Assembly (NCBI GenBank): GCA_003559375.1
Contig: PWLN01000230.1
Coordinates: forward strand, 1-34,849
Direction: 5' to 3'
Length of the DNA stretch: 34,849 nt
DNA from: Balneolaceae bacterium
GTDB lineage: Bacteria; Bacteroidota; Rhodothermia; Balneolales; Balneolaceae
Shown piece after piece: positions 8,281 through 17,374 of the stretch. The notes beneath the pieces are model-generated. The model was not told the DNA's origin, searched no databases, and was given only the letters and a program-made list of their open reading frames with translations. The stretch's first letter is position 1. Each line of letters starts with the position of its first letter. The position numbers were made by a program, and so were the translations under genes.

Positions 8281-11200
8281 ATGTCATACTTCGTGCTTGT
8301 TTTGATAGGTTGTGTAATACTATCTGGGAAAAATACAAGTACAATTGCAAAATCAGCTTATTCCGATATAGAATTAAGTAAATCGGAATATATCATTAAA
8401 AGAGAGATCAATACCGAGAATGGTTTGCCTGCCAACGGCGTAAGTATGATAATTCAGGATTCAAAAGGATATATATGGGCTCCTACATTCAACGGATTAG
8501 TTCGGTATGGCGGAAAAAGAATTGTTACATACAATTCCGTGAATGTGCCCGGTTTGGAAACCAATAGATTTACATCTGTAATGGAAGACCGGCATAGCAG
8601 GATTTGGGCTGGCCTTGAGTATAGCAGCTTTGTAATGTTCGATGGAAATAAAACCAAGGTATACAGGCTCGATCCGGATATTGCTGAAACAAACACCTAC
8701 ATAACCAGTTTATTTATTAATGGAGAGGAGGGGATCTGGATAGGTACAAATTCTGGTTTGTACTATTATCATAACGGAAATTATTCAAAAATTGATGGAA
8801 TGCCTCGCGCCGCTGTTCAAAGTATCACTGAGATTAATGGTGAAATATATGTGTTGTTTGAAAATTCATTATTTGTCAATAACAACAGTAGCCAAAACTT
8901 TAAAAAAATATTAGAAGTATCAGATAACAACATCCATCACAGTTCAGGATTTATCATAACTGAATTTGATGTTATTTACAGGTTTTGGAATATCTATTCG
9001 ATAGATGACAGATATATGGTGGTTCATGAAAATGGAATATTTTCATTTAATGATGATGGATATGAGATTCATTTATACAACTGGCAGCTTAATCAATCAG
9101 CACTACACGGTGTTATAAAAAACGAAGAGTTGATATATGTTTACGGTGCCGACGGGCTGTATGAGATAGAAAATTTTTATGGAGAAAGCAGGAGTGCGAA
9201 GCAATTATCGGATATCCGAATAACCTATATGACGATTGATCTTGAGGGCACAATTTGGGTATCAACGTTTGCTCAGGGTATTATTCAAATGATAAGTACA
9301 CCGGTTAATCAGGGCAATAAATTTCAGCTTATAGCAGGTGTACCGGTTACTGCGATGATGGAAGACAGCAAGAGCAACCTGTGGATGGGGACGAATTGTG
9401 ACGGGCTTTACAAATTTTCTGGCACAGAAACAAAACGTTTTGGTGCTGCAGAGGGTATCGACAATGTTTGTGTATGGTCGGTTTTTGAAGATTCTAATGG
9501 AACAATCTGGGCTGGAACCTGGGGTGGCGGTGTTTATTATTATACTCTTGATGCAGATAAATTTGTACGCTTTCAAACTGATGAAATGAAAGATGCTAAT
9601 GCGATATTATCCGTCTTTGAAGATTCAAATGGAAATTTATGGTTCGGTTCATTTGACAGAGGATTAATCAAGTATGATGGCAGAACAACGGAAATTATAA
9701 AAAATAAAGATGATGAGAATCTTAGTGCTGTCCGAATGATTTTTGAAGATCACACGAAAACACTTTTATTTGCAACTGATAGAGGTATCGGATATTATGA
9801 TGGAGAGAGAATCATAAAACCCGAAGAGTTAAATCAACTCCAAAACAGAAATTATAGGGTAATCAAAAAAGATAATGAGGGTCGTTATTGGTTTGGCAGT
9901 TATGGAGGGGGAATATTTATTTACTCACCAGGAAATAGTAGCAGAAAAATTACAACGGAGAACGGCTTATTTGATAACACAATTTCTCAATTACAATTCG
10001 ACTCTGCTAATAATGTTTGGATAGCTGGGAACATGGGAGTTTTCTTTATCAGTTCTGCGGAGATCAGTCGGTTTATGAGTTTTGAGATTGATGAACTGAG
10101 TGTATCAAGAATTGGTGTAGCTGAAGGATTGCCAACCCGTGAAACAACAGGAGGTTTTATGCCATCAAGCCATTTCAACCCTGTATCAGGTGAGCTTTTT
10201 ATTCCGCTTGTACAAGGTATTGCTATGTTGCAAACTGAAAATATGCAGTTAAACAAGCAACAACCTGCTATACTACTCGAAGAAATTGAGATAAATGGTG
10301 AGGTTTATTCATCTGGCGATATCAGGGAAATACCATATGGAGCTAACAGAGTCATCTTTAAATTTGACGTACTTAGTTTTAAAAATCCTGAATATGTTCA
10401 GATTCATTATAAAATGACAGGTATTGACAGCCAATGGCAGAACGCATCGGATTCAAGAGAAGCAATTTATACCACAATGCCCAGCGGTGAATATCAATTA
10501 CTTGTTAAAGCAACAAATAATGACGGGTTCTGGTCTGATGAAATATTACTACATACCATTACGGTAACTCCGCCATTCTGGCAAAAACTTTGGTTTATCC
10601 TATCGATAATCGCTCTGCTTGGGGCTGTTATATTTGGTATTTATCAATACAGATTGAGAAATATCAGGAAAATGAATGTCACATTACAGAAAAAAGTATT
10701 CGAGCAAACTTTAGAGTTGCGGCAGTCAAATGAGGAGTTAAAAGAGTTGATTGATGAAAAAATTAAGCTCCAAAGAGTTCTTGCCCACGATTTAAGAAAT
10801 CCGTTTACGGCTATTTTGGGCTATATGGAATTGCTTAAAAGTAATTATGAGAAGGAACAAAATCAGGAGAATATTGAAATCATTGATATGATACTTTATT
10901 CCGGGAAGAATACTTTAAACCTTTTGGAAAATCTGCTTCAATGGTCTATATCAAGAAGTGGCGCACTTAAAATTGACATTAAACCCAGTAATATTCAATT
11001 CCTTGTTGATGAGGCACTTGAAAGTACTGAAGCACAGGCTGCATTTAAAAATATCAAAGTGATTTCACATATTTATGATCCGATTTATGTCTTGGCTGAT
11101 AACAACATGATTAAGACTGTTTTGAGAAATCTTATCTCAAATTCTATAAAATTCTCAGCTCAAAATGAAAATATAGATATTTACTGCACTGATCATAATT

Positions 11201-11451
11201 CGGATATCATTATTTCAGTTTCAGATAATGGAATCGGGATAAGTGAAGATAAAATACGCGAATTATTTTCAACAGAAAAAGTAGTTACCAAAGTTGGTAC
11301 ATCGGGGGAGAAAGGTATTGGAATCGGCCTAAAAATATGCAAAGAATTTATTGACAAACACGATGGTATCATTTGGGCCGAGAATAACTCACACAGGGGT
11401 ACAGTATTTAAATTTTCATTGAAAAAGGCCTCAGTACTCGCAGAAGTGTGA
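8281..11451 (+). CDS. Propeller-type transmembrane sensor histidine kinase (Reg_prop / Y_Y_Y / HisKA / HATPase)
   Basis: About 1056 residues. An N-terminal hydrophobic segment is followed by many two-component-regulator propeller repeats (about 40-660; examples GYIWAPTFNGLVRY, NLWMGTNCDGLYKF, TIWAGTWGGGVYYY, NLWFGSFDRGLIKY). Next are a Y_Y_Y domain (about 680-765), one transmembrane helix (about 770-791), a short coiled coil, HisKA with the phospho-acceptor His836 (LAHDLRNPFTAILGYME), and HATPase_c (NLISNSIKFS, DNGIGIS, GIGIGLKICKEF). The sensor half resembles hybrid systems that sense glycans in Bacteroides, but here the protein ends after the ATPase domain with no receiver or AraC domain. 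No response regulator is adjacent, so it looks like an orphan kinase. An upstream TTG at 8263 (MKGPNN extension, adding a Lys) is a possible alternative start. Confidence 0.93.
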   Translation: MSYFVLVLIGCVILSGKNTSTIAKSAYSDIELSKSEYIIKREINTENGLPANGVSMIIQDSKGYIWAPTFNGLVRYGGKRIVTYNSVNVPGLETNRFTSVMEDRHSRIWAGLEYSSFVMFDGNKTKVYRLDPDIAETNTYITSLFINGEEGIWIGTNSGLYYYHNGNYSKIDGMPRAAVQSITEINGEIYVLFENSLFVNNNSSQNFKKILEVSDNNIHHSSGFIITEFDVIYRFWNIYSIDDRYMVVHENGIFSFNDDGYEIHLYNWQLNQSALHGVIKNEELIYVYGADGLYEIENFYGESRSAKQLSDIRITYMTIDLEGTIWVSTFAQGIIQMISTPVNQGNKFQLIAGVPVTAMMEDSKSNLWMGTNCDGLYKFSGTETKRFGAAEGIDNVCVWSVFEDSNGTIWAGTWGGGVYYYTLDADKFVRFQTDEMKDANAILSVFEDSNGNLWFGSFDRGLIKYDGRTTEIIKNKDDENLSAVRMIFEDHTKTLLFATDRGIGYYDGERIIKPEELNQLQNRNYRVIKKDNEGRYWFGSYGGGIFIYSPGNSSRKITTENGLFDNTISQLQFDSANNVWIAGNMGVFFISSAEISRFMSFEIDELSVSRIGVAEGLPTRETTGGFMPSSHFNPVSGELFIPLVQGIAMLQTENMQLNKQQPAILLEEIEINGEVYSSGDIREIPYGANRVIFKFDVLSFKNPEYVQIHYKMTGIDSQWQNASDSREAIYTTMPSGEYQLLVKATNNDGFWSDEILLHTITVTPPFWQKLWFILSIIALLGAVIFGIYQYRLRNIRKMNVTLQKKVFEQTLELRQSNEELKELIDEKIKLQRVLAHDLRNPFTAILGYMELLKSNYEKEQNQENIEIIDMILYSGKNTLNLLENLLQWSISRSGALKIDIKPSNIQFLVDEALESTEAQAAFKNIKVISHIYDPIYVLADNNMIKTVLRNLISNSIKFSAQNENIDIYCTDHNSDIIISVSDNGIGISEDKIRELFSTEKVVTKVGTSGEKGIGIGLKICKEFIDKHDGIIWAENNSHRGTVFKFSLKKASVLAEV

Positions 11452-11710
11452 TAATACAGCGCAAAATAAGCAATGTATCCTTTAACCGATTACCCATAAA
11501 AGTAAACCAAGATCATAGTAGATAAAACATTGCCTTCAGTTGATATTTTATAAAAAAAAAATGATTATGGAATACTTTTGGCAATTGCACTGTTGTTAAT
11601 AGTGATCATAACTTATTTTTTTAAAAGTACATCTGTAAAGAACAGGACATATACTTTATTTTTAATAGGTTAGTTTCACTTAAACTTTCTGCCAATACTT
11701 CTTGCTCCAA

Positions 11711-12943
11711 ATGAAAGATCTAATTAACTCTCAGAAATCAATAAGTTTAATACTTTTTTTCATCATTCCTTTTACAGCTTGTTCCGAAGCCATAGAGATC
11801 GAGGAAGAGATCGGGTACAACCAAAATAACGACACGGAAGATACATTTGGATCTGATTTTTATTTTCCTTTGTCTTCCGATTTAGGACAACTTTATGAAA
11901 CAGAAGAATTAAATTTTTATGTACAAACAGTAGTATCAGGAGTAAGAGTGCCGTGGGGCATGGCGTTTCTTCCAGACGGTACGATGCTTATTACTGAGCG
12001 CGATGGCAATATATGGCTTGTAAGCGAAGGGAGGAGGGTAAACGAACCGGTAGGGGGCGTTCCCCAGGTTTTTGCACAAGGACAGGGTGGGCTGCTGGAT
12101 ATCGAGATTCATCCCAATTATGAAGAAAATGGCTGGATTTATATCAGTTATTCAAAGCCGGGTTCAGGCGGTGCGCACACGGCTGTTATGAGAGCCCGCT
12201 ATGATGCAAACAACCATACACTGACGGATCAGGAAGACATTTATGTTGGCCATCCTATGACAAGCGCCAGGCATCACTTCGGTAGCCGTATTGCTTTTGA
12301 TCCCGAAGGTTATCTTTTCTTCGCAATCGGCGACCGCGGGTCCATGCACACAGCACAGGATATTACCAATTCAAACGGGAACCTTTTCAGGATTTTTGAT
12401 GACGGCAGTATTCCGCCGGATAATCCTTTTGTTGGCAGAGATGGCCTTGATGAGATTTATGCCTATGGGCTAAGAAATATTCAGGGAATGGCCGTTCATC
12501 CGGAAACAGGGGTGATTTGGACAAACCTGCATGGCCCGAGGGGCGGCGATGAATTAAATGTTCACGATAAACCGGGCGCCAATTACGGCTGGCCGGAAAT
12601 TACTTATGGAATAAATTATAACGGAACAATCATAACCGAGCACACAGAAAAAGAGGGAATGGAACAGCCGGTAATGCACTGGACGCCCTCAATCGCGCCA
12701 TCTGGAATGGACTTTGTAACGAGTGACAAATATCCCGGATGGAAAGGTAATATTCTGAATGGTGCTCTCGCTTTTCAGCTGATTTCCCGTATTGTGGTTG
12801 ATGGAGATCAGTTTGTGCATGAAGAAAGATTTCTGGAGGGGATTGGCAGGATCAGGGATGTTCGCCAGGGCCCTGATGGTTATATCTATTTCAGCAATGA
12901 ATCGAATGGTACGATAAACAGAATTATTCCTGCCAATCAGTAA
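11711..12943 (+). CDS. PQQ-dependent sugar dehydrogenase lipoprotein (soluble aldose dehydrogenase family)
   Basis: 410 residues from the ATG at 11711 (an upstream TTG at 11702 is less likely). The lipoprotein signal ends LFFIIPFTAC. The rest is the six-bladed propeller of the glucose/sorbosone dehydrogenase family: VPWGMAFLPDGTMLITERDG, GQGGLLDIEIHPNY, the active-site RHHFGSRIAFDPEGYLFFAIGDRG, YAYGLRNIQGMAVHPETG, GANYGWPEITYGINY and PSIAPSGMDF. Members oxidise aldose sugars using PQQ, often Ca2+-bound, in the periplasm or on the cell surface. PQQ synthesis genes are not in the window, so the cofactor may be made elsewhere or imported. It is monocistronic and converges on pntB. Confidence 0.9.
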   Translation: MKDLINSQKSISLILFFIIPFTACSEAIEIEEEIGYNQNNDTEDTFGSDFYFPLSSDLGQLYETEELNFYVQTVVSGVRVPWGMAFLPDGTMLITERDGNIWLVSEGRRVNEPVGGVPQVFAQGQGGLLDIEIHPNYEENGWIYISYSKPGSGGAHTAVMRARYDANNHTLTDQEDIYVGHPMTSARHHFGSRIAFDPEGYLFFAIGDRGSMHTAQDITNSNGNLFRIFDDGSIPPDNPFVGRDGLDEIYAYGLRNIQGMAVHPETGVIWTNLHGPRGGDELNVHDKPGANYGWPEITYGINYNGTIITEHTEKEGMEQPVMHWTPSIAPSGMDFVTSDKYPGWKGNILNGALAFQLISRIVVDGDQFVHEERFLEGIGRIRDVRQGPDGYIYFSNESNGTINRIIPANQ

Positions 12944-12989
12944 TTATAGTCCTTTAAGGAAATAGCCAATTTCAGTTTAATTTGTTGTG

Positions 12990-14408
12990 TCAATCCAGCT
13001 CTTTAATAGCAGAGGCCAGTTCCTGGAGTGATTTTTTCGCATCGCCGAAAAACATCTGATTCTTTTCATTGTAAAAAAGGTCATTATCAATGCCTGCGTA
13101 GCCTGGGTTCATGCTGCGTTTGAATACGATTGTGCGTCGAGCTTCATCAACATTCAGTATGGGCATTCCGTAAATAGGACTTCCAGGTGTGGTTTTTGCG
13201 GCTGGGTTCACAACATCGTTTGCACCGATGATTAAAACCACATCTGTGGTGGGAAAATCCGGATTAATCTCATCCATATCTTTAAGCTGATCATAAGGTA
13301 CATCGGCTTCAGCAAGCAATACATTCATGTGGCCCGGCATACGCCCTGCAACCGGGTGTATTCCATATTTTACAGTAACACCGCGCTCTTCGAGCAGGCT
13401 GGCAACCTCTTTCAGAGCATGTTGTGCCTGTGCAACAGCAAGTCCATAGCCAGGTGCTATCACCACTTTTTTGGCATAGGCACATTGAATGGCTACATCA
13501 TCAGGAAATGTTTGCTGAATTGATTTGTCTGTGTCTCCTGTATCAACTAAACCAGTCGCATCACCGCCAAAGGCGCCAAAGAGAACATTTGGAAGAGTGC
13601 GATTCATCGCTTTACACATTATGTTTGTAAGTATCAGGCCTGCTGCACCTACAAGGGCACCGCTGATGATCAAAAGATTATTGCCCACAACAAATCCGGC
13701 CATAGAAGCTGCAATTCCGGAATAGGAATTCAGCAGAGATATTACAACCGGCATGTCGGCACCGCCAATCGGAAGAACTGTGAGTATACCAATAAGCAAA
13801 GCGAGGCCAAACAGAAGCCAAAATACAAGCTGGTACTCCGGGTCTACGGCGAACCATATGATAAATGCAAATGCAACGAATGTTAAAACAAGATTGATAA
13901 TGTTTTGCCCCGGCAAGGCGATTCGTCCGCCTCCAACATATCCACTAAGTTTTCCGAAAGCTACGAGACTGCCGGTGAAAGTGATGGATCCAATAAGGAT
14001 ACTAAGGCCAATGGTTACAAGGCTTTGAATATCGAAAAAAAGAGGGTCCATACGGCTGAACTCACCCCATGCAACAAGGGCGGAGGCACCACCGCCAGAA
14101 CCATTGAAGAGGGCAACCATCTCAGGCATTGCTGTCATTTGTACTTTTTTCGCAGCAAAAATACCGATTACCGCCCCGATCAGTACTCCTGCAATGATAA
14201 ATTCGAAGCTGATAATTTCACGATCGAATAGTGTTACAACCACACCAAGAAGCATTCCAAATGATGCATATTGATTGCCTGAACGTGCCGTTGCAGGTGA
14301 ATTCAAACGCTTAATACCGACGATAAAAAAACCGGTAGCAATCAGGTATGCAATCTGAATCGCATTAGGGATATATTCCTGGATGAATTCTGGCAAAAAC
14401 TGACTCAT
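12990..14408 (-). CDS. pntB: NAD(P) transhydrogenase subunit beta
   Basis: 472 residues. The N-terminal half (about 1-270) is a bundle of transmembrane helices, part of the proton channel (domain II). The C-terminal part (about 290-472) is the NADP(H)-binding domain III, with APGYGLAVAQAQHALKE, GIHPVAGRMPGHMNVLLAEA and LIIGANDVVNPAA. With the two alpha pieces it couples proton entry to hydride transfer from NADH to NADP+, supplying NADPH. Its ATG overlaps the stop of pntA2 by 4 bp (ATGA), a classic coupling arrangement. It is the last gene of a three-gene operon and converges on the PQQ dehydrogenase gene. Confidence 0.97.
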   Translation of the reverse strand: MSQFLPEFIQEYIPNAIQIAYLIATGFFIVGIKRLNSPATARSGNQYASFGMLLGVVVTLFDREIISFEFIIAGVLIGAVIGIFAAKKVQMTAMPEMVALFNGSGGGASALVAWGEFSRMDPLFFDIQSLVTIGLSILIGSITFTGSLVAFGKLSGYVGGGRIALPGQNIINLVLTFVAFAFIIWFAVDPEYQLVFWLLFGLALLIGILTVLPIGGADMPVVISLLNSYSGIAASMAGFVVGNNLLIISGALVGAAGLILTNIMCKAMNRTLPNVLFGAFGGDATGLVDTGDTDKSIQQTFPDDVAIQCAYAKKVVIAPGYGLAVAQAQHALKEVASLLEERGVTVKYGIHPVAGRMPGHMNVLLAEADVPYDQLKDMDEINPDFPTTDVVLIIGANDVVNPAAKTTPGSPIYGMPILNVDEARRTIVFKRSMNPGYAGIDNDLFYNEKNQMFFGDAKKSLQELASAIKELD

Positions 14409-14698
14409 TGCTCATCCTCCTTTTTTTTCTTGAACATTTCCAGCATTCGGTCGGTAACCATAAAGCCCCCTGCAACATTGATGGTGGCAAATATAATGGC
14501 AGCCAAACCTATCCATTGTGAGTAAACACTTTCAGAACCGCCGGCAATAATTAATGCTCCTATGAGTGTTATTCCTGATATTGCATTTGCCCCAGACATC
14601 AACGGAGTGTGAAGGGTTGGCGGAACCTTTGAAATAAGTTCAAAACCGATAAAAGCGGCAAGTACAAAGATGAAAAGGTTAAAAATGAGATCTTCCAT
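14405..14698 (-). CDS. pntA2: NAD(P) transhydrogenase subunit alpha part 2 (membrane segment)
   Basis: 97 residues holding only the alpha-side membrane helices (domain II): an N-terminal helix LIFNLFIFVLAAFIGFELI, the conserved loop KVPPTLHTPLMSGANAISG, then two more helices and a basic tail (MFKKKKEDEQ). The HTPLMSGANAISG motif is diagnostic. It is encoded separately from the NAD-binding part, as in the three-polypeptide transhydrogenases known from Rhodospirillum rubrum. The 104-bp gap to pntA1 is wide for an operon and holds a short heptamer repeat. It overlaps pntB by 4 bp. Confidence 0.95.
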   Translation of the reverse strand: MEDLIFNLFIFVLAAFIGFELISKVPPTLHTPLMSGANAISGITLIGALIIAGGSESVYSQWIGLAAIIFATINVAGGFMVTDRMLEMFKKKKEDEQ

Positions 14699-14707
14699 AG
14701 TTCAGGG

Positions 14708-14735
14708 GTGAGTCATGAGTAGTAAGTAGTGAGAT
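14708..14735. repeat. Degenerate heptanucleotide repeat, locus B
   Basis: Four diverged 7-bp units (GTGAGTC / ATGAGTA / GTAAGTA / GTGAGAT) lie in the gap between pntA1 and pntA2. Copies share a (G/A)T(G/A)AG core. Short, but in the same style as the longer heptamer arrays elsewhere in the window. Confidence 0.55.
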
Positions 14736-14802
14736 GTTTTATCGTTTTACATGAATATAAATGCAAGAATATATTACTCTTGTACCGGTATTGGCAGTAT
14801 AG

Positions 14803-15930
14803 TTAACTATTTTCAAGAACAAATGGTGATATGATATCTCCTTCGTGTGTAATTGTGGCATTCACAATGATTTCATCATCAAAATTGAAATTTGGGCTTC
14901 CATCCTCAATCAGAAGGGTTAGAAATGACAAAATATTTTTTGAGTAAAGTTTACTGGCATGGTAAGCGAGAGAGCTTGGAAGGTTAAGGGGGCCAGCTAC
15001 GTAAACGCCATTATGATGAATCGTTTTACCCGGCTTGGTAATCTCGCAATTACCACCCTGTTCAGCTGCAATGTCTACCACTACAGATCCGGGATTCATA
15101 TCCTCCACCATTTCACGGGTTATCAGCAGGGGTGCAGGCTTGCCCGGGATAAGAGCTGTGGTGATGACAATATCCGATTTTTTTACATGTTCGTGAATCA
15201 CTTCACGCTGTTTTTCCTTGTTTCTGTCTGATAACTCTTTGGCATAACCACCAGTGGTTTCAGTGTTCTCTTCTTCAAGGGGTACCTCAACAAATTTAGC
15301 TCCCAGACTTTGAACCTGCTCTTTAACAACCGGTCGAACATCAAATGCTTCCACAACGGCACCAAGACGCTTGGCAGTGGCTATAGCCTGCAAACCGGCA
15401 ACACCCGCACCAAGTACCAGTACCTTTGCAGGGGGTATTGTGCCTGCAGCAGTCATCATCATTGGCATATATTTGTCCAGAATATCTGCGCCAATCAGAA
15501 CTGCTTTATATCCCGCAATATTGCTCATGGATGAAAGGGCATCCATAGATTGAGCCCGGCTGATTCTCGGGATGGTATCCATCGCCAGGGAAGTGATTTT
15601 TCTGAGTTTCAGGTGTTCAACATAACTCCTGTTCTGTAATGGCCAGATAAAGGACACCAGAATAGCCCCGGGTTTCAGGTTATTGATTGTCTCTTTATCA
15701 GGCGCCTGTACAGCCAGAAGTATATCACAGGAATTGATTACTTTGATTCGGCTGTTTTCTATTGCGGCGCCGGAAGAAAGATAATCCTGATCCGTATAAC
15801 TCGATGCCATACCTGCCCCGCTTTCTACTGTCACAGTGAGGCCCATCGCGGTTAGTTTTTGAGAAATCTCGGGGGTAAGAGCAACACGCTTCTCATTGTG
15901 CCCGGTTTCTTTACATACTCCAATAATCAA
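14803..15930 (-). CDS. pntA1: NAD(P) transhydrogenase subunit alpha part 1 (NAD-binding)
   Basis: 375 residues forming the soluble NAD(H)-binding domain I. Seen are IIGVCKETGHNEKRVALTPE at the start, the Rossmann loop VLVLGAGVAGLQAIATAKRLGA (about 170-191) followed by VEAFDVRP, and DIVITTALIPGKPAPLLITREMV and GSVVVDIAAEQGGNCE. The start codon is TTG at 15930. An upstream ATG frame closes at once (ATG ACA ATG GAG GAA TAA), while a strong GGAGG sits 6 nt before the TTG, and the protein then begins MIIGVCKE as family members do. First gene of the pntA1-pntA2-pntB operon, divergent from trxB. Confidence 0.96.
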   Translation of the reverse strand: MIIGVCKETGHNEKRVALTPEISQKLTAMGLTVTVESGAGMASSYTDQDYLSSGAAIENSRIKVINSCDILLAVQAPDKETINNLKPGAILVSFIWPLQNRSYVEHLKLRKITSLAMDTIPRISRAQSMDALSSMSNIAGYKAVLIGADILDKYMPMMMTAAGTIPPAKVLVLGAGVAGLQAIATAKRLGAVVEAFDVRPVVKEQVQSLGAKFVEVPLEEENTETTGGYAKELSDRNKEKQREVIHEHVKKSDIVITTALIPGKPAPLLITREMVEDMNPGSVVVDIAAEQGGNCEITKPGKTIHHNGVYVAGPLNLPSSLAYHASKLYSKNILSFLTLLIEDGSPNFNFDDEIIVNATITHEGDIISPFVLENS

Positions 15931-15936
15931 ATTATT

Positions 15937-15941
15937 CCTCC
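15937..15941 (-). promoter_or_regulatory. Strong Shine-Dalgarno fixing a TTG start (pntA1)
   Basis: GGAGG on the minus strand, 6 nt before TTG. It decides the start of pntA1, because the nearby ATG codons lead straight into a stop. Confidence 0.75.
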
Positions 15942-16130
15942 ATTGTCATGGTTTGCATAAACATAGCGAATTCTGAGAATTTTGCAACATTGTTCATGAA
16001 ATGGAAGCGTTTTTAATTTTTTTGTTTGTAAAGTTTTAAAAAAGCTATAGACCTTATAGAGAATAGTGACCATATCATGCCATGTTTTTTCTTACTTTTA
16101 TATCAGAATTAATTTAAAAATAGAACAGAT

Positions 16131-17111
16131 ATGAAAGATATTGAAGGAAAAACATTTGAGGTTGTGATTATTGGATCAGGCCCTGCAGGTTTAACTGCCG
16201 CATTGTATGCTGCAAGGGCCGATCTTAAACCGATTGTTTTTGAAGGCCCTGAGCCTGGTGGGCAACTGATGCAGACTACAGACGTTGAAAATTTTCCAGG
16301 TTACCCAACTGGAGTGCTTGGCCCGAAAATGATGCAGGATTTCAGGGAACAGGCGATGAATTTTGGCGCTGACTGCCGGTATGGATATGTGACGGATATT
16401 GATTTCAGCAAACGGCCATATAGGGTTACCGTCGATGAAGAAACTGTTGTTTATGCCAAAACAATTATTATTTCAACAGGTGCATCCGCAAAATGGCTCA
16501 ATTTGCCAAGTGAACAACGGTTGCGCGGTAAAGGTGTAAGTGCATGTGCTACATGCGATGGTGCCTTCTTCAGGAATCAGCATGTTGTTATTGTAGGCGG
16601 GGGCGATACAGCCATGGAAGAAGCCACTTTTTTAACAAAGTTTGCCAGCAAGGTGAGTGTTATTCACCGGCGCGATGAGCTGCGTGCATCAAAAGCCATG
16701 CAGAAAAGGGCATTTGAAAATGAGAAGATTGAATTCATATGGGATTCAGCACTGGAAGAGGTTCTTGGTGATCAGGTTGTTGAGGGGGTAAAAGTTAAAA
16801 ATCTGAAAACCGGAAACATTACCATGCTCGAAGATGTAACAGGGGTATTTGTTGCCATAGGACATAAACCGAATACAGACTTGTTCAAGAACGTGCTAAC
16901 AATGGATGATGTAGGATATATCATTACCAAAGGCCAGTCCACCGAAACCGATCTGCCCGGCATTTTTGCAAGCGGGGATGTAATGGATCCGGTATATCGC
17001 CAGGCTGTTACCGCTGCAGGTACTGGCTGCCGGGCTGCGCTGGATGCAGAACGGTTTCTTTCTGAACATGCTGATGAACTTGCCATTGTTCAGGATCATG
17101 TAAAATCATAG
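16131..17111 (+). CDS. trxB: Thioredoxin-disulfide reductase
   Basis: 326 residues. FAD-binding GSGPAGLTAALYAARADL lies near the N-terminus, the NADP-binding GGGDTAMEEATFL in the middle, and the redox-active CATC motif at Cys139-Cys142 (SACATCDGAFF). The C-terminal FAD motif is LPGIFASGDVMDP followed by RQAVTAAGTGC. It passes electrons from NADPH to thioredoxin in the cytosol, keeping protein thiols reduced. It lies beside the transhydrogenase operon, which makes NADPH, but is divergent from it (200-bp gap), so any link is functional rather than an operon. ATG start with an AT-rich leader and no strong Shine-Dalgarno. Confidence 0.97.
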   Translation: MKDIEGKTFEVVIIGSGPAGLTAALYAARADLKPIVFEGPEPGGQLMQTTDVENFPGYPTGVLGPKMMQDFREQAMNFGADCRYGYVTDIDFSKRPYRVTVDEETVVYAKTIIISTGASAKWLNLPSEQRLRGKGVSACATCDGAFFRNQHVVIVGGGDTAMEEATFLTKFASKVSVIHRRDELRASKAMQKRAFENEKIEFIWDSALEEVLGDQVVEGVKVKNLKTGNITMLEDVTGVFVAIGHKPNTDLFKNVLTMDDVGYIITKGQSTETDLPGIFASGDVMDPVYRQAVTAAGTGCRAALDAERFLSEHADELAIVQDHVKS

Positions 17112-17181
17112 ATCCAAATCAGGAAGATTATCTTTACTGAAATGATGAAATAATTGCTCTTTAATGATTTGAGCAGGAAGA

Positions 17182-17374
17182 GGATGCTGGATGCTGGCAG
17201 ATAATTTTATTTAAGTTAATTATTGAAAAGTAATTCAGGTTTTGGGGTTCAAATTCTTACCCCGTTTGATACACGGGTTTTATCAAGAAACAATAGCTGA
17301 ATAAAGTAACTCGAAACCAGCATCCGGATAACTTTGAACCTGAAACCTGAATCCCGTATCCCGCATCCGGATAT
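17182..17374. repeat. Heptamer-repeat cluster with units in both orientations, locus C
   Basis: GGATGCT occurs twice in tandem plus GG (17182-17197). Its reverse complement CCAGCATCC reappears at 17317-17325. A six-unit array follows at 17333-17374: TTTGAAC / CTGAAAC / CTGAATC / CCGTATC / CCGCATC / CGGATAT. The stretch 17233-17253, read on the minus strand, closely resembles the first three of those units. So the trxB/DUF4342 convergent gap is built largely of 7-bp units in both directions. A weak CCCGT/ACGGG hairpin near 17261-17277 could help terminate trxB, but it is too short to call. Confidence 0.65.

Noticed and set aside
11551-11673. Short frame with one hydrophobic helix (GILLAIALLLIVIITYFF) after the sensor kinase
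   Set aside because: No acceptable start codon; it opens in an A10 run directly after a stop and ends after about 40 codons. It could be a decayed membrane-protein remnant, but support is too thin.
17261-17277. CCCGT/ACGGG hairpin followed by TTTT after trxB
   Set aside because: Only a 5-bp stem with a weak T-tract, 150 bp past the stop; not enough for a terminator call.
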